This document shows positions 1-10,989 of a stretch of DNA of 64,000 nucleotides, piece by piece. The notes beneath the pieces were generated by a model. The model was given only the letters and a program-made list of their open reading frames with translations. It searched no databases and was not told the DNA's origin. This DNA is from Istiophorus platypterus (taxonomy: Eukaryota > Chordata > Actinopteri > Istiophoriformes > Istiophoridae). The first letter of the stretch is position 1; every line of letters begins with the position of its first letter. Location of the stretch: contig CM029124.1 of assembly GCA_016859345.1 (NCBI GenBank), positions 26,072,480-26,136,479 on the forward strand. The letters run 5' to 3'. Both the position numbers and the translations under genes were made by a program.

Positions 1-2803
1 CATGACAGGAAAGGGTAGAGAGTTAGTTGACATGATGCAGAGGAGGAAGGTAGACATACTGTGTGTCCAGGAGACCAGGTGGAAAGATAGCAAGGCTAGA
101 AGTTTGGGAGCAGGGTTCAAGTTGTTCTACCATGGTGTAGATAGGAAGAGAAACGGAGTAGGAGTTATCTTGAAGGAGGAGCTTGTTAGGAATGTCCTGG
201 AGGTAAAAAGAGTGTCGGATAGAGTGATGAGTCTGAAGCTAGAAATCGAAGGTGTAATGTTCAATGTGGTTAGTGGGTATGCTCCACAGGTAGGCTGTGA
301 GCTGGAGGAGAAGGAGAAATTCTGGTCGGACCTTGATGAAGCCATACAGAGCATCCCTAGAGATGAGAGAGTTGTCATTGGTGCAGACTTCAATGGACAT
401 GTTGGTGCAGGAAACAGAGGCGATGAGGAAGCGATGGGCAGATTCGGTATCCAGGAGAGGAACGCAGAAGGACAGATGGTGGTTGATTTTGCAAAAAGGA
501 TGGAAATGGCTGTAGTGAATACTTTCTTCCAGAAGAGGCAGGAGCACAGGGTGATGTATAAGAGTGGAGGTAGGAGCACACAGATAGACTACATCTTGTG
601 TAGACGGTGTAATCTGAAGGAGATCAGTGACTGCAAAGTAGTGGTTGGTGAGAGTGTAGCCAGACAGCATAGAATGCTGGTGTGTAGGATGACCTTGGTG
701 GTGAGGAAGACAAAGAGGACAAAGGCAGAGCAGAGGACGAAATGGTGGAAGCTAAAAAAGGAAGAGTGTTGCATGACTTTTAGGAAGGAGTTGAAGCAGG
801 CTCTGGGAGGTCAGGAGGTGCTTCCAGATGACTGGAGAGCTACAGCTAATGTGATCAGGGAGACAGAGAGGAGAGTACTTGGTGTGTCATCTGGAAGGAA
901 AGTAGATAAGGAGACTTGGTGGTGGAATGAGGAGGTGCAGGAGTGTATACAGAAAAAGAGATTAGCTAAGAAGAAGTGGGACACTGAGAGGACTGAAGAG
1001 AGTAGACAGGAGTACAGGGAGATGCAGCGTAAGGTGAAAGTAGAGGTGGCAAAGGCCAAACAAGGGGCTTATGATGACTTGTATGTTAGGTTGGACAGTA
1101 AGGAGGGAGAGACTGATCTATACAGATTGGCAAGGCAGAGAGACAGAGATGGGAAGGACGTGCAGCAGGTTAGGGTGATTAAGGATAGAGATGGAAATGT
1201 ATTGACAGGTGCCAGCAGTGTGATGGGAAGATGGAAAGAGTACTTTGAAGAGTTGATGAATGAGGAAAATGAGAGAGAACGAAGAGTAGAAGATGTGGCT
1301 GTTGTGGATCAGGAAATAGCAAAGATTAGTAAAGATGAAGTGAGGAAGGCACTGAAGAGGATGAAGAGTGGAAAGGCACTTGGTCCTGATGATATACCTG
1401 TGGAGGTATGGAAGTGTCTAGGAGAGGCGGCAGTAGAGTTTCTGACTGGGTTGTTTAACAGGATCTTAGATAGTGAGAAGATGCCTGAGGAATGGAGGAG
1501 AAGTGTGCTGGTGCCCATTTTTAAGAACAAGGGAGATGTGCAGAACTGTGGCAACTACAGAGGAATAAAGCTGATGAGCCATACAATGAAGCTATGGGAA
1601 AGAGTAGTTGAAGCTAGACTAAGGGCAAAAGTGAGCATTTGTGAGCAACAGTATGGCTTCATGCCAAATAAGAGTACCACAGATGCAGTATTTGCTTTGA
1701 GGATGTTGATAGAGAAGTACAGGGAAGGTCAATGGGAGCTGCATTGTGTCTTTGTAGATCTGGAGAAAGCGTATGACAGGGTGCCCAGAGAGGAACTGTG
1801 GTACTGTATGAGGAAGTCTGGAGTGACAGAGAAGTATGTTAGAGTGGTGCAGGACATGTATGTGGACTGTAAGACAGTGGTTAGGTGTGCTGTAGGTGTG
1901 ACAGAGGAGTTCAAGGTGGAGGTGGGACTGCATCAGGGATCAGCTCTAAGCCCCTTCTTGTTTGCTATGGTGATGGACAGACTGACAGACGAGGTTAGAC
2001 AGGAATCTCCATGGACTATGATGTTTGCAGATGACATTGTGATATGTAGTGAGAGCAGGGAACAGGTGGAGGAGAAGCTTGAGAGGTGGAGATTTGCCCT
2101 GGAAAGGAGAGGAATGAAGGTTAGCCGCAGCAAGATAGAGTACATGTGTGTGAATGAGAGGCACCCAAGTGGAAGAGTGAGGTTACAGGGAGAAGAGATA
2201 AAGAAGGTGGAGGATTTTAAGTACTTAGGGTCAACAGTCCAGGGCAATGGAGAGTGTGGAAAAGAGGTGAAGAAGTGTGTGCAGGCAGGCTGGAACGGGT
2301 GGAGAAAAGTGTCCGGTGTGATGTGTGATAGAAGAGTTTCAGCTAAAATGAAAGGAAAGGTGTACAAAACTGTGGTGAGACCAGTGATGCTGTTTGGTCT
2401 AGAGACAGTGCCACTGAGGAAAAGACAGGAGGCAGAGCTGGAGGTAGCAGAGATGAAGATGTTGAGGTTCTCTCTGGGAGTGACCAGGATGGATAGGATC
2501 AGGAATGAGTACATCAGAGGGACAGCACATGTTAGAGGTTTTGGAGATAAAGTCAGAGAGGCCAGACTGAGATGGTTTGGACATGTCCTGAGAAGAGATA
2601 GTGAATATATTGGTAGAAGGATACTGAGTTTTGAACTGCCAGGCAGGAGGCCTAGAGGAAGACCAAAGAGGAGGTTTATGGATGTAGTGAAAGTGGACAT
2701 GAAGGTAGTTGGTGTGAGAGAAGAGGACGCAGAAGACAGGGTTAGATGGAGGACACTGATTCGCTGTGGCGACCCCTAAAGGGAAAAGCCGAAAGAAAAA
2801 GAA
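1..2803 (+). mobile_element. RTE-type LINE retrotransposon, 3' part, cut by the left edge
   Basis: This is a non-LTR retrotransposon with one long open frame followed by a very short 3' tail (GAAAAGCCGAAAGAAAAAG). The bases just before the tail, CTGTGGCGACCCCTAAAGGG, form the typical end of a very common fish RTE family, as I remember it. The 5' end lies outside the window, so target-site duplications cannot be checked. The right end, about 2803, abuts the endonuclease region of an older LINE on the other strand, so this element jumped into that LINE. Exact family assignment (for example the Expander group) is inference. Confidence 0.85.
2..2779 (+). CDS. RTE-type LINE ORF2: AP-endonuclease plus reverse transcriptase
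   Basis: The open frame of 925 codons encodes the replication protein of a LINE. An AP-like endonuclease comes first: an ETRW motif near residue 25, a GADFNGHVG motif near residue 126 and a QIDYIL motif near residue 195. A reverse transcriptase follows: GKALGPDDIP near 455, a NYRGI block near 518, VDLEKAYDRVP near 584, LHQGSALSP near 643 and the catalytic FADD near 674. The C-terminal part has a RWFGHVLRR segment and a basic RRPRGRPKRR stretch. The first Met is probably internal (family members usually have residues before a GTMTGK-like stretch), so the true start lies left of the window. No stop or frameshift is seen, unlike every other LINE here, which suggests recent insertion. The frame ends in GDP then TAA. 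Confidence 0.9.
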   Translation: MTGKGRELVDMMQRRKVDILCVQETRWKDSKARSLGAGFKLFYHGVDRKRNGVGVILKEELVRNVLEVKRVSDRVMSLKLEIEGVMFNVVSGYAPQVGCELEEKEKFWSDLDEAIQSIPRDERVVIGADFNGHVGAGNRGDEEAMGRFGIQERNAEGQMVVDFAKRMEMAVVNTFFQKRQEHRVMYKSGGRSTQIDYILCRRCNLKEISDCKVVVGESVARQHRMLVCRMTLVVRKTKRTKAEQRTKWWKLKKEECCMTFRKELKQALGGQEVLPDDWRATANVIRETERRVLGVSSGRKVDKETWWWNEEVQECIQKKRLAKKKWDTERTEESRQEYREMQRKVKVEVAKAKQGAYDDLYVRLDSKEGETDLYRLARQRDRDGKDVQQVRVIKDRDGNVLTGASSVMGRWKEYFEELMNEENERERRVEDVAVVDQEIAKISKDEVRKALKRMKSGKALGPDDIPVEVWKCLGEAAVEFLTGLFNRILDSEKMPEEWRRSVLVPIFKNKGDVQNCGNYRGIKLMSHTMKLWERVVEARLRAKVSICEQQYGFMPNKSTTDAVFALRMLIEKYREGQWELHCVFVDLEKAYDRVPREELWYCMRKSGVTEKYVRVVQDMYVDCKTVVRCAVGVTEEFKVEVGLHQGSALSPFLFAMVMDRLTDEVRQESPWTMMFADDIVICSESREQVEEKLERWRFALERRGMKVSRSKIEYMCVNERHPSGRVRLQGEEIKKVEDFKYLGSTVQGNGECGKEVKKCVQAGWNGWRKVSGVMCDRRVSAKMKGKVYKTVVRPVMLFGLETVPLRKRQEAELEVAEMKMLRFSLGVTRMDRIRNEYIRGTAHVRGFGDKVREARLRWFGHVLRRDSEYIGRRILSFELPGRRPRGRPKRRFMDVVKVDMKVVGVREEDAEDRVRWRTLIRCGDP

Positions 2804-4450
2804 GTCCAGGAGCACAGTACACTATAACAAAAAAAACAGGCTTTTAGGTTTTCCAGGTTGGGTGTGTAAGACTAAGAATCAGGCTTTCAAATGAGTCATG
2901 GCTAATTTTAGGTTTAGGGTTGATTAACAGGCTTGAGTTGAGAATGACTGCAACTCCACCTCCTAGGCCAGTGTCTCTGGGAATATGAGTATTAATATGA
3001 TTGGGGGGGGGTCATCTAAGCTAACAAATTCATCCTGACACAGCCAGGTCTCAGTAAGAAAAAATATATCAATGTGATGATCTGATATCAAATCATTAAC
3101 TAATACAGCTTTTGATGGGTGTGATCTAATGTTTCAGAGTGCACATTTAATTTTCATTTTTTGCTGCATTTCAGGATTGGCGGTCTTTATTTTTATCAGA
3201 TTTTTTAGTACAGCTCCTCTTCTGCATGTTTTTGAGTGAATTAATTGAGGTGGTTGGGGGACAGACACAGTCTCTATGGGGTATTGAGTAGGTGACAGCA
3301 GTAATGGAGGCACAGTGAAATATGTAAGACTACAACTCTGCTTCCTGGCCTCGGCTCTGGGTTGTCGTAGGTTTGGTTTTCTAACAAACACGTTCAGATT
3401 TCTAGATATGAGAGCTGTTCCATCCATGGTGGAATGTATGTCATCTCTCCTAATCAGATGCCTAATCAGACCAGGTCTTCCCCAAAAAGTCCGCCAATTG
3501 TCTATAAAGCCAAAATCGTTTGCTGGACACCACCTGGACAGCCAGTGATGGAACGATGATATTCAGCTGTACATATCATCGCTGGTCAAATTCAGTAGGG
3601 GCCCGAGAGAAAAGTATGGAGTCCGACATCGTCTTTGCGTATGTACACACCGACTCCACATTAATTAATTGTAACCTCTGACTGGCGTAACCGGGTGTCG
3701 GTACCACCGACATGAATAACAATCTTGCCATACTTATGCTTATCCTTAACCAGCAGTTTTAAATTTCCTTCAACGTCACCTGCCCTGGCCCCAGGAAGAC
3801 ATTTAACTATGCTCGCCAGTGTCACTAACTTCACGTTTCCTAAAACAGAGCTGCCGATAACCACAGTTGTTTCTCAGCGGGTGTGTCGTTGAGTGGGGAG
3901 ATACCATTTGAAACATGGACCGGTTGGTGCTGTATCACAGGCTTTTGTCTCGGGCTCCACTTCTTATTACGGACCGTCACCAGCTGCCCTGACTTGCCGA
4001 CTGCTCGGGAGAGTAGCAGCTACGCTAGGACGGCTCGCACCGGCTACCGGGGGCTGGCTAACTACTGTTGCCAGTGATTTGTTTTCCATGGTGTGAAGCC
4101 GTGCCTCCGATTCACTGAGCCTAGTCTCCATCGCTGAAAATAAACTACATTTACTACAAGTACCCTTGTCGCCAAAGGAGGCAGAGTTATAACTGAACAT
4201 TAAAGGCAACGAGCTGGAGAGGGAGAGGGAGAAGCCGTCGCTAACTGCTAGGGTAAACAAACTAAAAGGCATGAGAAGCGTATGAGTGACTGTAAAGTAG
4301 CGAGAGAATCGCTACAAGAGAGACAAAGCTATGAGTGCTTAGTATAAGTTTAAAAGTATGGTGGTAATTCAGCGGCCGTAGTGAAGAGAGGAGCTAAATT
4401 AACTGGCTAGAAGCAGAGCGGCAAAACAAGCTCCTGGTCGCACAAACGCC
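2804..4450 (-). mobile_element. L2/CR1-type LINE, 5' half (5' region, ORF1, start of ORF2)
   Basis: Read on the minus strand, this stretch holds a 5' region (about 4450-4275), then ORF1 with an esterase-like domain, then the start of the ORF2 endonuclease (about 3100-2806), where peptides such as DHHIDIFFLTETWL and HPTWKT are visible. ORF2 stops abruptly at the 3' end of the RTE element, inside a stretch equivalent to IVYRAPGP, so the rest of ORF2 was displaced beyond the left edge. An ORF1 with an esterase-like domain and an ORF2 with an AP endonuclease are known from L2 and CR1 LINEs; the exact clade is inference. A second copy of the family lies head to head on its right. Confidence 0.75.
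3134..4272 (-). pseudogene. LINE ORF1 remnant with SGNH-esterase-like domain
   Basis: The reading begins MPFSLFTLAVSDGFSL and contains a CSKC cysteine pair, then runs into a stop near 3967. Past a break, the esterase-like part continues in another frame: VIGSSVLGNVK (near 3850), then HVGGTDTRLRQSEV, then a segment with DGTALISRNL near 3410-3430. These blocks match the SGNH-type ORF1 of L2/CR1 LINEs (block I with GSS, and HVGGNDTR). The middle of the domain is missing or shifted, so this is a dead copy. The ORF1 protein is thought to act as an RNA-binding or esterase accessory factor in retrotransposition. Confidence 0.65.
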
Positions 4451-4459
4451 GGCAGCAGG

Positions 4460-7405
4460 AAGTGACACAACACGCTTACCTCAGTACGTCATTACGTCAG
4501 CACGAATCACATTTTTTCTATATCCTGATGTCAAGGCTGGCCAGGCGGTATCTAGCAAATTACATGGGCTGTGTAAATAATTGGAGGACTTTCTGGGGAA
4601 GACCGTTTCTGATTAAGAGGGGTAGCATACATGCCTTTTTAGATGAAGCAGCTCTTAAATCAAGAGAGTTTATTAGTTGATTAGTTTTATCAGTTTATTA
4701 GTAGACCTAAACCACAACAACCCAGAGTTGTGACCAGGAGGCTGTCTACTTTTCTGTGCTTCCATTACAGCGGTCACCCACCCAAAACAACATAGAGACT
4801 GTGTCTCCCCCCAACCACCTGAATTAATTAACTCAGAAACAATCAGAAAAGTAGTTGTATATAAAAACCTAACACCATTGTGAAAGTACAACAAAATAGA
4901 AGAAATAATGTGGACCCATTACTTCAAACATTACTTCTTTGCCATCTAAAGCTGTATTAGCTTTATCAGATCATCATATTGATACGTTTTGTTTTACTGA
5001 GACCATTCCCAGAGACACCAGTCGAGGAGGTGGAGTTGAAACCATATTCGACTCCTAAAAATCAACCCTAAACTCAGTTATAACTCATTCAAACGCCTCG
5101 TTTTTAGTCATAAAAACCTAACCTGGAAAACTTTGAAGCCCTTCTCTATTTGTTATAGTGTACCTTGCTCCTGGCCCTTACTCTAAATATCTATCTGAAT
5201 TCTCAGTTTTCATTAAGATAAGTCCATTACAGATAAAGTAATCATTGTAGGTGATTTCAATATTCATGTGGACATTGATAATGACAGCCTTAGCACTGCA
5301 TTTATCTCACCATTAGACTCAACTGGCTTCGCTCAGAGTGTAAGTAAACCCATTTACTGTTTTAATCACACCCTCAAACTTTTTCTGTCTTATGGCATCG
5401 AAATTGTACATTTGATAGTCTGTCCAACAAATTCTCTCTTATCATAGTTTAATCACAATCTAATTCCTAATGCAGGACTACACACTATTAGGTTAAAATG
5501 TCTCTATAAGATTTCTATTAGAGACATCTATCTGATAGTGCTGTAGGTAAATTAAAGGAGGTGACTCCATCAGTATTTGATTCACTGCCATGTTTAGATG
5601 TAACAGAGGACTCCTATGCTAACTTCAGTAGATCTGAAATTGAATATTTTGAGGATAGAACTGTAGGCTAAGTGAGAATAATACCCACCTCTATTACCCT
5701 GGCCATCTTCTAAAAAAAGAAGATAATAAAATGAGAGGTTAGCTCTATAGTTTAACTTGTAGTTTAGTTTAGTCCATAGTTTAATTCGGCTTTAATTCAA
5801 GGGATTTCAAAATGTTACATTCACTGTTTGGGAATTGGAGCCTTTTTTAAAAACACAGTCCTTCATTTTCAGGGGCTCAAAAGTAATTGATCAAACCAAC
5901 ATAATAAGAAATGTCAGAATTACTTTTTAATACTTGGATGAAGATCCTTTGCAATCAATGCCGGAAGTCTGGAACCAATGGACCGCACCAATTGCTGAGT
6001 TTAGCTTTTGATCATGAGCCATTCCCTTCCTTCTCCAGACTCTTCTCTTCCCATCAATCTGGTACAAGTTAATCTTGGTTTCATCTATCCAAAGAATAAT
6101 GTTTCAGAACTGGACAGGATTTTTTAGATTTTTTCTGGCAAAATCTAATCTGGTTTATCTGTTCTTGAGTGTGATCAGTGGTTTGCACCTTGTGGTAAAC
6201 TCTGCATTAATGAAGGTGTCTTGTGATTGTAGACTTTGCCAATTATATGCTTGTCTCCTTGAGACTGTTCATGACCTGGCAAGATGTTGCAAATGGGTTT
6301 TTCTCCATCAAAGAAAGAATTATGCAATTATCCATCTTAATCGTCTTCATGCAAAAGTTGCATCACTGTCCAAAAATTTATGAACCTAACTGTATAGTTA
6401 GGCCCTCTGTAATTTCAGAGCAACATATTACTAAACTTTAATAGTAAGACTTCTGCCAAATAATTTCAACAATTTTTTTCTTTAAACCATCAACCTATCA
6501 TTTGGACCCTATCCCAACGGGGCTGCGTAAGGAAGTCTAACCCGAAGTTAGTACTTCTTTACTAGATATAATCATTCTTATGTCTGTATTAACAGGCTAT
6601 GTACTACAGTACTTTAAAGTAGCTGTAATTGAACCTCTTCTTGGAAAGCCTATTCTTGATGCAGGCGTTTTAGCCTACTATGGAACTATATCTAACCTTC
6701 CCTTTCTCTTTAAAGTCTGTTATATTATCAAAAGAAATACATTGATTGCTCACTGTTCCATTGAGAAGGTACTGCCTGAAATTTAGGGATGATACAAAAA
6801 AGTTGCTGCCTGGCAAACATCATCCCCTGATAATTATGGAACCATTCCCATATATGTGTCAAATCTCTTTGAACATTTACACTGGGTTATGTGCTCAGAC
6901 CAATTCTATTCATCTTATATATCCTTCCTTTATGCACCATTAATGGGTAAGACTCCATAAACTTCCATTGTTATGCAGACAATAGTACATGTCAATGAAG
7001 CCTGATGAGACTGATCAGTTGACTAAACTTAGAGCATGCCTTAAGGACATATAGTCCTGAATGACAAGCAGCTTTCTGGTGTTTAACTCCTACATAAAAT
7101 AAACATCTAGGACTGCCTTTTTTCATCTTTTTTTTCATCTACCTAAAAATCCTGTCTCCAAAACTTGCAGAAAAAACTAGTCCATTTATTTCTTGTAATC
7201 AGCACTATGATGTGCTTGTTTTGACTTTTTTGCCTTGTTTGACGTGCTTGTTTTAAATTGCTGGTCCTATTTTACAAAGCACTTTGTAACATAGGTTTAG
7301 ACAAGTGCTCTATAAAAAAATAGCATTATTATTAGCTGGCTCAGGCTTGGCTTGAATCATACCCCGGTTATGCTGCTATAGGCATAGACTGCCTGGTGAC
7401 TTCCC
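4460..7405 (+). mobile_element. Second copy of the same L2/CR1-type LINE, decayed
   Basis: On the plus strand the remains run in order: the ORF1 end (NNWRTFWGRP near 4575, then RGSIHAFLDEAAL), ORF2 endonuclease (a PRDTSRGGGVE-like block near 5010, VIIVGDFNIHVD near 5245, and FAQSVSKPIYCFNHTLKL near 5330), then reverse transcriptase (YFKVAVIEPLL near 6612, SNLPFLFK near 6695, and a decayed ADDTQLYLSMKPDE-like block near 6975). A 3' UTR ends near 7320 with GCACTTTGTAACA and GTGCTCTATAAA, typical of L2-type tails, followed by an ATT repeat. Many stops and frameshifts mark an old copy. A Tc1-like element interrupts it between endonuclease and reverse transcriptase. Confidence 0.75.
5785..6397 (-). 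mobile_element. Tc1/mariner-like transposon remnant inside the LINE
   Basis: The right end is a recognisable terminal repeat, CACTGTCCAAAAATTTATGA followed by ACCTAACTGTA, next to a TA. This is the inverted end of a fish Tc1-like family whose ends begin CAGTTAGGTCCA. Read on the minus strand, the interior holds decayed transposase pieces: near 6300-6250 a block like NPFATSCQVMNSL and LAKSTITRHL (the DNA-binding half), and near 6090-6060 a block like a WSDETKINL motif. The left end carries the TTTAATTCAAGG stretch shared with related copies at 8.39 and 53.13 kb. LINE coding sequence resumes beyond about 6470, so this is an insertion into the LINE. Confidence 0.65.
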
Positions 7406-7482
<77 letters not shown>

Positions 7483-7532
7483 TCAAAATTATTATTATTA
7501 TTATTATTATTGTTGTTGTTGTTGTTGTTGTT
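7406..7532. repeat. Compound ATT/GTT microsatellite
   Basis: A run of TTA/ATT trinucleotides (about 7406-7481) is broken by TTCAAA, continues as ATT, and ends in about seven GTT units. It follows directly after the 3' end of the L2-type LINE and may have grown from that element's short tandem tail. Confidence 0.9.
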
Positions 7533-8352
7533 AGTCTAGTTATTATAATTATTAGTTTTATAATTGATCTTGCTATTATACATGTTTATGTGGAACCGGC
7601 ATTTCTCTATGTTCCCTTTTGTCACTCTGCAATTTGGAAAAGCTGTCTTGTAATATTTCCTGGAACTAACTTTCTGAAGCTAATGCCAATTAAAATTGGC
7701 AAATCCTCAATGGGAAAGAAACAGCAACAGAGAGAAACAGAAAATAGACTCTGTAAGAGAAAAATTGAGGAACATAAATATGACAAATCTCATTCCTGCC
7801 CTAACACACCAGAGAAGGCTGGATAATCCAAGTTTCTAAGTTTATTCTTTCCTAACACATTTTCATGAAACTGAAAGACATTTATACAACCTTTGAATCA
7901 TTCTGTAGAGAAGTCCACAGTTTGACGCTAACCACTGAAATACACATCTTGTTTAAGGAAGTTTGTGCATACTGAGGCTTAAAATGAAATTTCCCCTTTG
8001 CTCCTCATTCTCTCAAATAAAAGCAAAAACTTATATATTTTCTGATAATACTTTGTCCTTTGCCCTGAACATAAATAATAATGTCTGTAATTCAACTAAA
8101 GTTCTCGATGGTCCTGACTTAATAAAAGGTCTGTTGATGTGCTATCTTGAATCAATTTACTGAACAATTTTAACAGCACGTTTCTCTAATATAAACAATT
8201 GCTTTTTGTTGTCCATGTATTTGTTTTCCAACACTTCCACACAGCAGCTTAAAATTGGCAAAATAATTAAACAGTACAGAACTCTCATTGCCTTGTAGTC
8301 ACAAATACTTTGCTTTGTTCACAAAAGAAATACTCTTTGTCATTTTTACATA
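7533..8352. other. Unassigned stretch, no gene recognised
   Basis: AT-rich sequence between the LINE tail repeat and a small transposon. Short open frames exist on both strands, but none resembles a known protein and none is bounded by convincing splice sites. I see nothing assignable here. Confidence 0.6.
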
Positions 8353-8731
8353 CAGTTAGGTCCACAAGGTTTTGGATCTAACTTTAATTCAAAGGTTTTA
8401 ACAAAAATATTAACCATTTAGCAATTACAGCCATTCTTATACACAATCCCTCATTGTCAGATACTCAGAAGTGATCAGACAGTTGACAATTGTTCGGTTG
8501 AATGGCCAGGTGTGGTCTGCTCCATCATTATTTCATGACAAATTAAGTAGATAGGTCTCCAACTGAATCCAGCTAGAACAGCTACCAAATGCAAATTTGG
8601 TAGCTGTTCATGGGAAGTCTCAATATGCAGTTCAAAGAGGTATCGATTTAAATCAAGGCGGCCATCATTGTGATGAGGTACAGAAATTATGAAAATTGTA
8701 TCACTGTCCAAATAGATATGGACCTAACTTG
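8353..8731. mobile_element. Non-autonomous Tc1-like element (MITE) with inverted ends
   Basis: The left end reads CAGTTAGGTCCA directly after a TA; the right end reads TGGACCTAACTTG, its near-exact reverse complement. An inner block, CACTGTCCAAATAGATATGG, matches the end of the Tc1-like remnant near 6390. The 379-bp interior has no transposase but matches the left portion of the longer copy at 53.1-53.7 kb (AGAAGTGATC, GCCAGGTGTGG, ATTTCATGA, GGTAGCTGTT). It is best read as an internally deleted derivative of that family. Confidence 0.8.
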
Positions 8732-8739
8732 TGCTATAT

Positions 8740-10600
8740 GAAAATTCCATGTCAGTTTGTCATCCATTATCAAAGCCAAGAATTTAAATTCACACACTTT
8801 TTCAATATAGAAAAATCAAATTTTCAGTGAAACCATTTCATCCTTTTCTTGATTAGGAAAACCATAAAAAATTGTTTTGTTTAAGTTTAAGGATAACTTA
8901 TTTTTTTCAAACCATCTTTTAATTTTTCACCATTTCATTTTCAATGCTTTCTGCCAGAGCATTTAATTCATTTCCTGAACTAAAAAAAAAAATGCATCAT
9001 CTGCAAACAACACAGCAACAACACAAAATTGCAATATATTCAACACTACAAGTATGTCATTAATATACAAATTGTACAAATTGAAAAGTATAGGTCCCAA
9101 AACTAAACCATATGGAGCACAACATTCAATCATCACACATTCAGATGTATTATCAGCAAGCTGCCCATATTATTGTCAGTTATCTAAATATCTAGATAGC
9201 TACAATTTAGAATTACTCCTCTCACAATATATGCAATTTAGAAATTAAGAAGATATGTTCTACAGCATCAAATGTTTTTTTAATCAATAAATACCCCTTT
9301 TGTATATTTCTCACTTTATATTGCTGCTGTAATTTGTTTTGTTATTTATACCTTCACTAACGCTAGAGCTGTTGATCGATTTGTCCAAAAGCCATATTGA
9401 CTCTCACTCAAAAAATTTATTCTTTCTAATAAAAGTATGTAAATTTTGTACCAAGCATTTTTCAAGCACTTTGGAATATTGTGAGTGTAATGACACCGTT
9501 CTTTAGTTATTAAAGCTGTTTTTGTATCCCCTTTTAGCAAAAGGAATAATTCTGACAATTTCATTTTGTCTAGGAAAACACCTATGTGAAAAGAAAGATT
9601 GAAAATATAGGTTAAAAGCTTGATTATACAGTCAGTAGTCTTTTTCACTTAAATCATGTCAACCCCATCACTATCATTTGTTGTCTTATTTCTAGAATTT
9701 GCTACAATGGATGAAATTTCAAATTCATTTACCTCTCAACAAGACAAAGACTAAAAAACTTTACTTTCCCCCATTCCAGCCACCATCTATTTGCCCACCA
9801 TGCTTTAATAGATTTCGAGAGATTTTTTGAGAGAGTCTACCATTTACAAAGACAGAACTCAATTCATTTATGACTTCATTCATGTTTTCTATAACCTCAT
9901 TATTGTCATTAAGGAAATTACTAGGGAGAACTAGGAAGTGACTACGTTAACACAGGTTTTTTTTTTCTATTATATTGTTAAATATTTTCCAATTACTTTT
10001 GATATAATTTTCATTTTATTTTAATACTTTAATATTATTTTTGACGTGTCTCATTGTAATTGTAATTGTATTTTATAACCTTTGTATTGCATTTTAGTTA
10101 TCCTTGCAATGCATTTTAAGATGTGTCTGTAAAGTTTGTTTTTTTGTTTTTGAATGCATTTTATAAATCCTTTGTTATCACAGGTTTTTCATTATATCTA
10201 CATTTTTGGTCATACAGTTGTAAAGCGGTTATAATACAGTAATAAGTTGTCGTTTTGAATTGTCTCATTTGTAGCATTTACATCTTCTGCATAAATCCCT
10301 TTCCTCTCTTTTTTAAGAGGTCATTTTTGCTTCATCAAATCTTATCCTCATATCTATTGCAGTGTTCCAATAATATTTCTTATCCTTTTTATTTTAATTT
10401 CCACAGTCATGCACACCATTAAAACATCCATTATAGTTGATATATATGTAACTGGTTTACCCTTCAAGTTTCAGTCCACGTATAGGGCCACACCCCCCCT
10501 TGTTGGTTCCATTGTGTTGCTTCACAGCATTAGCACAGACAACCATCTTGGTTTCAATATATTACTACGGCAAAGTGCAGATACAAATCCTACATTAATA
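8740..10600 (-). mobile_element. Decayed LINE (endonuclease to reverse transcriptase), minus strand
   Basis: On the minus strand, around 10520-10380, there is an endonuclease-like stretch: GGVALYVD after repair of small breaks, then a segment like MVCMTVEIK. The frame at 9648-9346 contains LTYIFNLSFHIGVFLDKMK and SESQYGFWTNRSTALAL, clear reverse transcriptase blocks with a QYGFRPNRST-type motif. Farther on (near 8900) is an LNLSKTK-like block with FYGFPNQ, found after the catalytic motif. The clade is uncertain; it differs from the 2.8-7.4 kb family. Its 3' portion abuts the small Tc1-like element. Stops and frameshifts throughout mean it is dead. Confidence 0.65.
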
Positions 10601-10989
10601 GTGTAAAAAATGCTTATATATTTCATTTTTTCCATTATTGAGCTCTAGAATCACTTTCTGGGAAAAACACGTAAACTTGTTTAGGTATTGTAACTGGCTG
10701 CTGGTGAAAAAGTTTGGCAGTACTATTGCTAATCACTGCCCTACCTTCATCAGCAACATTTTTGTCTTTAGTCTGTGCAAGCAGTGCAGAACGAAAGCAC
10801 CACCACAGACTTGTTGGGTGAATGACTTTTCTGTCATTGGGAGAAATAAATTAAGACACCAAATGAATATGTGCAAGTGTGTAGGTCTGAGCTCCAGAAT
10901 ATCTGTGGCACCTAAGAGATGTCAACGAGAAGACAAGTAATCTCTACTGATGGTCTTAGTTCAACTTCACTCAGTCATAACTAAAAAGT

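Noticed and set aside
127..2815. Long open frames on the minus strand opposite the RTE ORF, up to 255 codons
   Set aside because: They lie opposite a strongly supported endonuclease/reverse transcriptase frame, have Ser/Leu/Thr-rich composition without domains, and are reading shadows.
7406..7532. Regular repeats as a possible CRISPR-like array
   Set aside because: Pure trinucleotide units with no spacers, in a eukaryotic genome.
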